Of a stretch of 64,000 bases of DNA, positions 22,952 to 32,239 are shown piece by piece; within the stretch, counting starts at the first letter, position 1, and each line of letters starts with the position of its first letter. Where the stretch lies: positions 62,001 to 126,000 of the forward strand of contig JAENRU010000476.1 of assembly GCA_016647705.1 (NCBI GenBank), given 5' to 3'. Position numbers and translations under genes: made by a program. The notes beneath the pieces were generated by a model. It was given only the letters and a program-made list of their open reading frames with translations, did not search any database and had not been told where the DNA came from. This stretch comes from Eucommia ulmoides (lineage: Eukaryota > Streptophyta > Magnoliopsida > Garryales > Eucommiaceae).

Positions 22952-25900
22952 GAGTAGTAATAGATCATCGTCTTCTGTTTGTTTACAGATAAAACACCCG
23001 AAACAAAAACAAAGTAATTTCTCTCTCTTAGAAACCCACATTGAATTTAACTGGGTTTCATCACCATCCTCGCCGAGAGAAAGCCCCGGATGGAAAACTA
23101 TTGCCTCCACCCTCCTCACTGAGTAGCTGCCCGATCTACTGCACCGACCAGACCTCAACAATGTCGTCGTTGGAGATGACAACGACTTGACGTCGCCCTA
23201 CGAATAAATCACAAAATCCTGGAGCATTGTTAAAAATTATGATTAATACATTTTATTAGGGAAAATTTGTTAAAAACAAATCTACAAAAAATAGTTATTG
23301 TTTATAAAAAAAAAAAATAAATAAATAAAAATTTGATAAAAATATTGAAAAAAAGAAGAAGCGAATTTCGGCCATGGGAGGGCCGGAATCATATTTGATT
23401 TCGGCAATGGCAGGACCGGAATTGGCTTCCACCCAACCCCCTCCAACATATATATATATATATATATATATGTATGTCTGTATGTATAAAAATAATAATA
23501 CATATTCCATAGAATACATATAAAAATAAAACACGGATATTTTCTGCAATTTTTATAATTTGTGCGTTTAAGATCTTTGTTTATAATCATTACAAGAAAA
23601 TTGATTTTCAGCTACGAATTAATTCGTAGGTAAAACTTTAAATTTCATAGAGAAATTGATTCGCGAATAATACCGAAAAATTGACTGAAAAATCAAGAAA
23701 AACTCAATATAGATTAATGATAAAACTATCTAGCTATCAAGCGGCGTTACAAACATTATGAATGAAGACCTTAAATGCATAAATTATAAAATTTGCAGAA
23801 AAGATCCTTATTTTATTTTTGTATGTATTCAATGGAATATGTATTATTTTTTATACATATGTATATATATTATTATATATATATATATAATATATATACA
23901 ACATATTAAATAATCTCTCTCTATATATATAATATTTCTTAAATTGGGGATGGGGATGGGGAGGGGGGGGGGGGTTGCCAAGGTGGCAACCCCAAATTGT
24001 AAAATTGGCCATGACATGGTTGGTTTTACCAAAAAAAGAAAAAAAAAAAAAAAAAACCACCAAAGAAACCAGGCGTGACACAGCTAGATAGACTCATATT
24101 AGTAAATAAGTTGAAAAGAGACTCACTTTTGTAATTTGAAAATTTTTCGGACCCATATATGTGAAGAACTCGAGGAGAGAGAACATCTTTTGTGTAGACG
24201 TGATAAGAGCGAACAAATATCTACTAGTTTTTTACCTAATTTGTTTCATCCCTAATAGCAAAAATATATAAAATACCCTATAAGAATATCTAATATTTTA
24301 TTTAAGTATACAAATTAAAAAAAAAATTAAAATAATAATTGACCCTTAAAATTTTTAAAATCAAATTAAATGATTCCTTTTTATTTTTAATAATTGAAAT
24401 CTATTTCATATTTTTAATTCTTGAGTTAAATTTGCAATATAAATATATTATAAGTTATTCTTTTTTTTTTTTTTGTTGTGCGCCTGGCTTTACTCAGGTT
24501 AGCGCCTCACCTTACTCCTAGGCTCTAGGGGACCTTGTGCGCCATTAGTCTTGAACAACTATGATTAAAGCGCATGTGTACATTAAATTTTTAAAATATT
24601 TTATACTATAAATCTTATTTAAGGTATAACCTATAAGGTAGTCTATTTGTATGATGTTTCACACTACACATTACATATCTCTATTTGTTAGAACTTGCCA
24701 TGTTATCAATTTTTCAATTAATGGATAGAACAATTGAAAAGATTGAAGAAATTACACAATAAAACAAATTAAGTAATAGATGAATTGAAATATATGTAAA
24801 GCAATGGAAATAATCTAATCTAATCTATGACAATCATTAAAATATCATAACTTTTTAGTAAATGGGCGCGCCATACGAGGGCCTTGGGGTTGAGTAAGCC
24901 CACAAGGTGCGAGCCTTATTGAAGCGCCTGGGTTTGCAGTTTGCACCAAGAGAGGGCCTAATGAGCCTTTAGCATCATGTGGAAGTTATCAAAAAAAGAA
25001 AGAAAAGGAAGTGACTCTCTATACAAAATATGTCATATAGAAAATCTTTAAAAAAATATTTTGAATTTATATCTGAGAAATATATGGCTTGACAAATACC
25101 ACACATTTATGTACTTCCTTTATGTCTGATGGGTTTGCTTGGTAATTGTTTAAGGTTGTATGGGGGCCATTTTGTATGACCTGGCGTTATTGTCTTTAGA
25201 AATGATTATTACTTGTATTGATAGATTTTATGCAAGTCAATATATATGTTAAAAAAGAAAGGAAGAATAAAAGAGGCCTAGTGAAAGGCAACCATGATCT
25301 CGTATTATTGTAACCATCCATCCGGTAGGAAAATGTCTAGAAGTAGTGAAATGATTCGTTTTCCTTATCACTCATTTGCAAGTTTACACACTAGTTTCGA
25401 GGCTTGACATACACACTTTGAAATGGCAGGTATGAATCGAAATTCATTCAGAAAATTGTTGAAGTGATCCGGGATAAACTTGAACGACCTGCCTTGAGCA
25501 TAGCCCCCTTTTTAGTTGGAATGGATGATCGAGTAAAAAATATAAACAAGTGGTTGCAAGATGCATCAATTGATGTTGGAGTCATTGGGATAACTGGGAT
25601 GGGAGGGATAGGCAAGACTACCATTGCCAAACATGTTTATAATTTGAATTTTAAACGCTTTGAAGGTTGTTGCTTTCTTGCAAATGTGAGAGAAGTTTCT
25701 AAACAACCTAATGGATTAGTTTGTCTACAAAAACAACTTCTTTCTGATATTTTAAATAGGAAAAAGGTATGGATATCCAGTGTTGATGAAGGAATTATGA
25801 AGATAAAAGATGCCCTATGTTACAAAAGAGTTCTTCTTGTCCTTGATGATGTGGATCAAGACAAACAATTAAATTCAATCCTTAGAATGCAAACTTGGTT

Positions 25901-28423
25901 TTGTCCTGGAAGCAAAATTGTCATAACAACTAGGGATAAACAGCTGTTGAAAGCCAATGGAGTCATAGAGGTACATGAGGTTCAAAATTTGAATGATATT
26001 CAATCACTTAAGCTCTTTAGACAACATGCCTTTAGGCAATCAAATCCTTCTAAACTATATGAGGAGTGTTCAAAAAGGGTAATACGTCACTGTGAAGGGC
26101 TTCCCTTAGCTCTAAAAGTCACAGGTTCCTTTTTATGTGGAAAAAGTTTAGATGTATGGGAAAGTGCACTGCAGAAATTAGAAGAATTCCCTAACAGTCA
26201 AGTCCATGAAAAACTTGTCACAAGCTTTCACTCTTTACAAGATGATCATGACAAGAATTTATTCCTCAATATTGCTTGTTTCTTTTTGGGAAAGAATAGA
26301 GACTTTGCATCAACAATCCTAGACGCATGTGATTTTCACACGAGGATTGGGATCGAAAACCTTTTGGATAGATGTCTCTTGACAATTAATAACCAAAACC
26401 AGTTGGAGATGCACTCGTTAGTACAGGATATGGGAAAAGAAATCATTCGCGAACAATCGCCTGATGAGCCTGGGAGACGTAGTATAGTTTGCAGCCACAA
26501 AGATTCATATAATGTGTTGAGAAAAAACTCGATAAGATATTACAATTTGTTTGATGTTTTCTTTCTTGTGTTCTTTCTAATCTGTTTTATATTTATTTGA
26601 TTTTCAGGGAACTGAAGCAATTAAAGGCTTTTCCTTCTTCAAACGCTCTCATGTGTTCTCATGGGACTTGGCAACCGCTGCTTTAAAAAACTTGGAAAAG
26701 GAAGATGTATTTGAAACTGAAGCAATTGTAAGGATGTGCGAACTAAGAATACTCCAACTCCGTGATGTGAAACTCATTGGATGTTATAAAGGATTTCCGA
26801 AAAGATTAAGATGGTTGCATTGGTATGGATTCCATTTAAGCGACATGCCAAACGATTTTCCTTTGGAGAGTCTGGTTGTGCTTGAGATGCCATGCAGCCA
26901 CTTAAAACAAATACGGATGACAAACAAGGTATTATTGGATTTTCTTTTAGCTTTCCTATTTCGTTGATATATCTTTTGACTTTGTATAGATTTTACTAGT
27001 GTCTTGTAGCATTGAAAATCCTGGATCTCAGTCATTCACGTTGTCTTACGAGAACCCCTAGCTTCATGGGATTGCTAAATCTCGAGAGGTTGATCCTTAC
27101 AGGCTGTGTGAGTTTGATTCGGGTTCATGAATCTATTGAAAATGTTGAGAGACTTGCATACTTGAATTTGGAAGACTGCAGAAGTTTAAAGAATCTTCCT
27201 AGTGAAATTGGAAAGCTGAATTATTTGGAAACCCTAATTATATCAGGTTGCTCAAATCTTGAAGGACTGTCAATTGAGATTAGCAACATGAAATCTCTAT
27301 TGGTGTTTATTGCAGATAGAATTACCACAGATAATTTACTACCTCTTAGTAAGGGAGGCACATCATGGCATGCATACATACTATCTTATGTATTTAAATC
27401 TAGAAATAGTCTTGCAAACCAGTTGGTTTCTTTGCCAGGCTCGTTGGTGACATTAAGTCTTCGGAAGTGCAATTTATCGGATGGGGTTTTCCCAACAGAT
27501 CTTAGCATTCTGTCCTCTTTGAAAGAGTTAGATATAAGTGGTAATCCCCTTGAAAAATTGCCAGATTGTTTCAAAGGTTTTCGTAAGCTTCAGAGGCTGA
27601 TAGTTGAACGGTGTACGACGATTCGATCAACTTCATCCTATTTGTATATGTATCGTTATGGATCTGATGGATGGGTTGAAATCAATGACCGGTATAAGTT
27701 AGCACCGATAGAAAAATTTGATACTAATATGATAAAGAGTTTTGGGTTGTGCAAATTTGAAACCATGACGAACACTCTGGTGAAGTATAGATTTTTAAGT
27801 CACGAAGGGGCTAACAAGAACACGAATAATCTTCTTCCTATCCAGGTATGTATTCTTTCACTTTCTTTCGCACATAAACAATTAGTTACAAGTGTATTAA
27901 CTATGATTCATTGGCATAGGGTTTGTATGAATTTGGTATATTCACCATATTTGTACCCTGGATTGACGTAATACCAGATTGGTTTAATTTGAAGAGTAAA
28001 GGATCTTCTTTGTCTTTAACAGTGCCTTTTTTTCCCAATCTTATGATCCATGGCTTAAATGTGTGTGTTGTATATGAACTCTCTAGAAGAGAAGAAGATG
28101 ATCCAGTTCGTATATCATGTTGTAAAATCTGGAATAAGACCAAGAAGATCACGTGGGAATACTCCCCAGAATACTTTGGAATTCCTGAAGCTAATGAAGA
28201 TATGTTGTGGGTAAGCCATTGGAATTTTGGGGTTCATGATTTGGAACCTGGAAATGAATTGGATGTTGAAATAGTTTTGGAGGACAATTATAAGGTGAAG
28301 GAGTGTGGTGTTGAATTTGTGTGCAGTGATCACAGGGAAAAAAAAAAGAACCATTTGCTTTCACTGACGATGAAGGAATATTTGGATTGTATAAAAGTGG
28401 ATATTTGGACTTCGTGGGAGTAG
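18209..28423 (+). CDS. TNL1: TIR-NBS-LRR immune receptor with C-JID, five exons
   Basis: This is an intracellular plant NLR that senses pathogen effectors and signals through its TIR NADase domain. Inferred exons are 18209-18720, 25430-26531, 26608-26928, 27000-27845 and 27920-28423. Their lengths sum to 3,285 bases, exactly 1,095 codons including the stop. Exon 1 holds TIR, exon 2 NB-ARC, exons 3 and 4 the linker and LRRs, and exon 5 the C-terminal jelly-roll domain. Junctions were placed from AG/GT signals and by comparison with TNL2, which has the same layout. Intron 1 is about 6.7 kb and holds a solo LTR. The one visible defect is the intron 2 donor (AT instead of GT). Family membership is certain; function, specificity and exact isoform are not. 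Confidence 0.9.
19885..20540. repeat. CACGA/TCGTG-rich dispersed repeat
   Basis: Dense alternating 'acacgata' and 'tatcgtgt' words fill the segment. It starts near 'ctagggctgg' and ends near 'catccccatccccca', which look like weak inverted ends. This pattern resembles non-autonomous hAT-like repeats of plants, but no reliable target duplication was seen. Confidence 0.45.
20754..22780 (+). mobile_element. Solo LTR, 2,027 bp, with perfect 5-bp target duplication
   Basis: It begins TGTTAGCCC and ends GATCAACA, the TG...CA ends of an LTR. It is flanked by TGTAT on both sides (20749-20753 and 22781-22785). It aligns along its length with 32240-34695. There is no gag or pol, so it is best read as a solo LTR left after recombination. 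The 3' part (22210-22460) carries an array of GGTCGAC/GGTTGAC motifs. It lies in TNL1 intron 1 in the sense direction. Confidence 0.88.
22890..22948. repeat. (TA)n microsatellite
   Basis: About 58 bp of pure TA inside TNL1 intron 1, close to the right end of the solo LTR. Confidence 0.95.
23455..23895. repeat. Foldback: inverted repeat arms of about 140 bp
   Basis: The left arm (about 23455-23590) and the right arm (about 23755-23895) are reverse complements of each other over 'catattccat..gaatacatat', 'tttataatttgtgcgtttaa' and flanking TA runs. A third copy in the left-arm orientation lies at about 20560-20710. The spacer begins 'attacaagaaaattg', which resembles a CACTA terminus, but no partner end was found. 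Confidence 0.7.
23940..24200. repeat. Hairpin repeat family, diverged copy 4
   Basis: A G-rich tract, then 'ggcaaccccaaattgtaaaa', a 'ggccatgacatggttggttt' palindrome, and 'gtgacac' and 'gtaatttg' in the same order as copies 1-3. It has diverged heavily. Confidence 0.55.
25430..26531 (+). CDS. TNL1 exon 2: NB-ARC domain
   Basis: This is the ATP/ADP-binding switch of the receptor. Motifs in order by residue of the full model: P-loop GMGGIGKTT (about 227-235), RNBS-A FKRFEGCCFLANVREVS, kinase-2 LLVLDDVD (about 306-313), RNBS-B GSKIVITTR (about 331-339), GLPLAL (about 394), RNBS-D FLNIACFFLG (about 449) and the MHD-equivalent MHS (about 498-500). The aspartate of MHD is serine here. There is no frameshift. 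The exon should end at codon TCG (26531). Reading on without splicing adds 22 mostly hydrophobic residues and stops at 26598-26600. Confidence 0.93.
26532..26537 (+). promoter_or_regulatory. Altered splice donor of TNL1 intron 2 (ATAAGA)
   Basis: TNL2 has TCA|GTAAGG at the same codon, while TNL1 has TCG|ATAAGA. One G-to-A change removes the GT dinucleotide. The acceptor 'gattttcag' at 26607 is normal, and all downstream exons keep phase if the intron is removed here. I see no nearby GT that would keep the frame. Confidence 0.7.
26608..26928 (+). CDS. TNL1 exon 3: NBS-LRR linker and first LRRs
   Basis: It encodes 107 residues starting GTEAIKGFSF, the usual beginning of this exon in TNLs. It then has MCELRILQLRDVKL, a KRLRWLHWYGFHLSDMP segment and FPLESLVVLEMPCSHLKQI, the pre-LRR signature. 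The donor is AAG|GTATTA at 26929. It is shorter than the TNL2 equivalent (447 bp), which has extra basic residues near its start. Confidence 0.9.
27000..27845 (+). CDS. TNL1 exon 4: leucine-rich repeats
   Basis: It encodes 282 residues that form the main effector-sensing surface. Clear LRRs begin LKILDLSHS, LERLILTGCVSL, LAYLNLEDCRSL, LETLIISGCSNL, LVTLSLRKCNLS, LKELDISGNPLEKLP and LQRLIVERCT. The acceptor is 'tttactag' ending at 26999. A later AG in the sequence would put a stop in frame, so the earlier one was chosen. The donor CAG|GTATGT is at 27846. Confidence 0.9.
27920..28423 (+). CDS. TNL1 exon 5: C-JID (C-terminal jelly-roll) domain
   Basis: It encodes 167 residues plus TAG. It opens GLYEFGIFTIFVPWIDVIPDW, close to the GxFxxFLPGxEIPxWF entry of C-JID. 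It continues with GLNVCVVYEL, a WEYSPEYFGIPEANEDMLW segment and EPGNELDVEIVL, all shared with TNL2. In ROQ1 and RPP1 this domain contacts the effector. It ends with an atypical K- and W-containing tail, where TNL2's reading frame would continue much further. Confidence 0.88.
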   Translation, partial: GLYEFGIFTIFVPWIDVIPDWFNLKSKGSSLSLTVPFFPNLMIHGLNVCVVYELSRREEDDPVRISCCKIWNKTKKITWEYSPEYFGIPEANEDMLWVSHWNFGVHDLEPGNELDVEIVLEDNYKVKECGVEFVCSDHREKKKNHLLSLTMKEYLDCIKVDIWTSWE

Positions 28424-28510
28424 TAGGAGGACATGTTGGCCTTAATGTTACCCGAAGGTTCAATTTAGATAAAGATTGAATCAAGAAGTTTTTATTTATT
28501 TCTTTGATTT
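28424..28510. other. TNL1 3' flank
   Basis: This is the short stretch between the TNL1 stop and the LTR at 28511. The LTR contains 'caataaag', so TNL1 transcripts could end inside it. Confidence 0.4.
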
Positions 28511-28794
28511 TATTAGAGTATTCCATATATACAAAGGGAATGTTTCCTTTTGTATATTTGGAATTATGTCATTTCCTTAATTAATTTTGTATTAATGTTA
28601 TTTTTTTTATTTTATATTGTTTCCTTTTGTAATTCCTCTCTCCACTTGTATAAATAGTGGAGATTGTTATCAATAAAGATATATAAGTCCAATTTTATTA
28701 GCCGCCACCAGCCTTCATGGTCTCCGGCTACGAACTCTGACGGCGGCTGCCTGCCATGAAACAAGTTGTACATCATTTTTAATTTCTTTTCCCA

Positions 28795-29104
28795 CTATTT
28801 GCTCCTTTGAATCTTCTTCCTCAGCCTCCTACGTTCTTCCACCAACCTTGCGACCTCCTCCCTTTGCTTTCTCTCCTCTCTCTCCAATAACTCCTCTAAC
28901 ATAGCCTGTTTCTTCTCTTCAGCTTTTCTGCGTTGAGACAACAACCATGTCCTCCCCCCTAAAATACCCTTTCTTGATCTCGATTCCTTGTTAACCAAAC
29001 TTCACGATCAAGCCACTCCATTTGTTTACTTGCTTCTGCTTCCGATCCAGCAACAGATCTCGTCCTAATCCCCCTCTTCAGGAACACGCCACAACGTGAA
29101 GCCA
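28795..29104 (-). pseudogene. Charged coiled-coil-like fragment inside the LTR element
   Basis: On the minus strand an ATG at 29104 opens MASRCGVFLKRG and runs to EVWLTRNRDQER. A one-base shift near 28970 leads into the second frame, which is very rich in Glu, Lys and Arg (EELLEREERKQREEVARL) and ends at 28795. It has the look of a basic leader plus a coiled coil. I do not recognise the family. Position inside an LTR pair suggests a captured host segment or a degenerate element gene. Confidence 0.35.
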
Positions 29105-29429
29105 TCTCTCTCCTCTTTCTCTCTCTAAAATAGAGTCATTTCATGGCCGCCTCTCACTCCTCACCTATCGCTCTCAATCCTGTTGAAGCTCCCAACCGCA
29201 TCCATGGCCACTCCTCTCTTCTGTCCTCTCTCCTCCGTTTTCTATCTCTAAATTCTCTCTCCTCCATTTCTCACCTCTGTACCAAGCACAAGAACCCACT
29301 ACATTTTACGTTAAAAAAAAGCTTTACAGAAACCACCCCCCGCTAATGTTATTCTCAATTTTCTCCTTCTAACTTTTCAATTTTCCCCCAAAAAAAAATC
29401 CCCATCTCCCGTTCTCATTTCTTTATTTG

Positions 29430-29600
29430 CAACCCGCGCTGCAGCGCACCTCCAACTGGTGAAACCCCATCACACCAAGTTTGACGAACTGGGAAGGCAG
29501 TTCCGATCTCTTCTTCTTCTATCTCTTTATTTACAACCCGCGCTCTAGCGCGCCTCCAATTGGCGAAACCCCACTGCAGCGCACTAAAGCCTACGCTGCA
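29430..29600. repeat. CTGCAGCGC-rich internal duplication
   Basis: A segment of about 110 bp starting 'acaacccgcgct' is present twice (about 29432 and 29534), each followed by 'cgcacctcca' or 'cgcgcctcca' and 'gaaacccca'. It lies inside the LTR element and is the most G+C-rich patch of the area. Confidence 0.6.
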
Positions 29601-30120
29601 GTGCGCCAATTTTGACGAACTGGGAAGGCAGTTTGGTCAATAAACTCCACCAATTACAGCGCGCCTCCGACACACAAGATGCAGCAGTTGAGGGGCTTCT
29701 GCAAGTCAGGGGTTTGTGCCTGCGGCGAAACTCTTGTTTGGAGAGACAATGCTCGTTATGCACTACGACACACCACCACTCGCTACAACGAGCTCCCAGA
29801 TATTTCAAGAAAGCGTCCCAACAAGCCTCCCAGCAACCAGATGCTAACAACACTAAGCCTCCAGCTCGGGCTCATTTACTTCTACTCAAGAACAAGATTG
29901 GATTCTCCTCACGGAACTCCATCTTACGTGGGCACATTAGAGTATTCCATATATACAAAAGGAATGTTTCCTTTTGTATATTTGGAATTATGTCATTACC
30001 TTAATTAATTTTGTATTAATGTTATTTCTTTATTTTATATTATTTCCTTTTGTAATTCCTCTCTCCACTTGTATAAATAGTGGAGATTGTTATCAATGAA
30101 GATATACAAGCTATTACCAA

Positions 30121-31143
30121 TTCTATTATTCTTTATAGATTTTTTTATTTCAAGAGACCAATGACAAAATCTTTTTATCCAATTTTTCTCAATTATCTTT
30201 AAAATTCATGTGACTTGAGAAACATTTTATATAAATAACACTAAATAATATTCACATAAATAACTTGTCATAAAATTCATAATAATTAACAAAAATGAGT
30301 AGATCTTTCTATTAAATTTTAATGTTATTACATATTTTACATATATATTTTTTTTTTATATCTTTATATAATTCATGCTTCTGTTATATAGTTGGAGTTT
30401 TTTCTTTTTACATAAATAATTTAGCAATTGTTTAAAAAAAAAAATTATATTTGTATTAGACAAGGGATTTTTTGTGTTTAAGGGCTTTATATCGATTTTT
30501 AAATTTATTAATGTAGAAAAATAGTAAAATAATAGAAAAATGAAAAGTATATATATATATATGTGTGTGTGTGAAATTTAAAGGCATTATATCAACCTTT
30601 TGTAATTGGGGATGTGAAATTTTTAGGGGAAATAACTTTATCCTAAATATTTTATCAACTCATCCCTATCATCCATATCTCTCAGATGAAAAACATATTT
30701 AAAAATCTGATTTATTAATAGAAAGTTGAAATTTTTAGGGGAAATGTTTTTAACCTAAATATTTTATCAAGTCATCCCTATCATCCATTTCTCTCAAATG
30801 AAAAACATATTTAAAAAACTGATTTATTAATAAAAAGTTGAAAATAACTAGTCAATTTTAACTAATGGGCTTTTGGTAATGATACTTTAAGTGAAAAAGA
30901 AAATAAATAGTGTAAGAGTTGATAATGGGAATGCAAATGGGAGTAGACCCCCTTTTTTTTTTCTTTTTTGTTTTTATAAACAATCTCATCTCTCTTGCGC
31001 AAGTCTGAATTAAATACATGTTAATATCTCTGGACAGTATCACATTTAGTCTATATTTGATGTTCTCAAGAGGCAAACCCAGATAGTAGCATTGGTACCA
31101 AATATTAGAAAACCCATTTTGTTCCCGATAGTTTTGAGAATTG

Positions 31144-31188
<45 letters not shown>

Positions 31189-32239
31189 CTAGAAACTCCA
31201 CCTAAAGTTTAGCTGTGTATTTTATATTAGATCTCAATGCAAAGTGCAAACCCCCATGCGAAGTACAAATCTCGAACTTCTCAATGTCTTATGCTATTTT
31301 TGGCAGGATGAGAGGAAAAAATCTATATTTAGTCTTATGCTATTTTTGGCAGGATGAGAGGAAAAAATCTATATTTATATCTAATATTTAAAACGAAGCT
31401 TTTACTTGGGTTGAACGAGAATGCTCTAAATGGTAATATTTATTCTAGTGAATGAGAGTATGTTTAGTTTTTAGGACTTGTTTCGTTGGAAGGAAAATTG
31501 GGTGGATAAGAAAATGAAACTGAAACTGAAAATGAGATGAAAATAAAAAAGAAACTTGAGAGAAAAAATCATTTTCCCGTCACTTCTGCCCCCCCCCCCC
31601 CCCCACAAAAAAAAAAATATGGGGTGAAAATGAAAAGATGGTGAGAAAAAAAAATCAACATTATCATTTTACCCTTTTATTTCATATGACAAATACTCAT
31701 TTCATTTGTACTAAGTGTAAAATAGTAAATTAAACAAAAAAACATATTAATTTTTTTTTTAATACAAACACAATATTATTTTTCCTCCTTCTATATTCCT
31801 CTAACCAAATATACTAAGGCAAATTATTTTTTCTCTACAAATGATAAAAAAAATCTTTTTCCTTTTCCTTTTCCTTTTCTTTTCGACTCTTCCAATCAAA
31901 CATACCCTTAGAGATAGTAGAATCTTAATGTAAATTATGGAATTTTAATGCATATTATGCACTTTTAATATAAATTATTAAATCCAACATATTTATATTA
32001 ACTAGTTTCAGACTCGCGCTAAGCGCATGTTTTGAAATAATTTGCATATGTATTTTAGTTTAGTTGATTGTGTAAATTTAATTTTATACTTATTTTGTTT
32101 GACAAAATATTTTGTATTAGTTAGTGAAGTTTGTATATTATTTCTGTGGGATAACTATGTATTTTTTTTCTTTTTTTAAAAAATAAATAAATTAAGTTTT
32201 TGTTATTGATTTGGTCGGCCATTTTTTTGTTGTATTTTC
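30121..32239. other. AT-rich interval with tandem duplications, no gene
   Basis: It contains a two-copy tandem repeat of about 112-bp period at 30615-30840 ('tttttaggggaaat' at about 30620 and 30732) and an almost exact 46-bp tandem duplication at 31286-31378. It also has a 39-bp poly-A run (31145-31183) and a poly-C run (31589-31604). No domain-bearing open frame was seen. Confidence 0.65.
32002..32030 (-). mobile_element. Candidate Helitron 3' terminus
   Basis: On the minus strand a short hairpin (GCGC-tta-GCGC) is followed by about 10 bases, CTAG, and then T. It shares orientation and signature with the candidates at 12975 and 63251, but the stem is short. Confidence 0.25.

Larger units (their letters stand above)
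18721..25429 (+). other. TNL1 intron 1, about 6.7 kb
   Basis: Donor GTAATT is at 18721 and the acceptor 'aaatggcag' ends at 25429. The intron contains a repeat rich in 'gcgcc/ggcgc' words (19640-19790, with relatives at about 24480-24560 and 24865-24960), a CACGA-rich element (19885-20540), a solo LTR (20754-22780), a long TA microsatellite and a foldback (23455-23895). No other domain-bearing gene is seen. A G+C-richer patch at about 22960-23200 has an open frame on the minus strand but no recognisable domain. Confidence 0.8.
28511..30120 (+). mobile_element. Small LTR-bounded (TRIM-like) element
   Basis: Two nearly identical direct repeats of about 185 bp (28511-28700 and 29935-30112) flank about 1.24 kb without gag or pol. 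Both repeats carry 'ccacttgtataaatagtgga' (TATA-like) and 'atcaat(a/g)aaga' (poly-A-like), as LTRs do, and both start 'attagagtattcc', like degraded TGTTAGAG copia ends. Just before the second repeat 'cttacgtgggcac' could be the polypurine tract. The ends are decayed and no target duplication is clear. Confidence 0.7.

Noticed and set aside
31140-31380. Possible CRISPR-like or satellite array
   Set aside because: It is one 46-bp tandem duplication plus a poly-A run; there are no regularly spaced repeats, and the genome is a plant.
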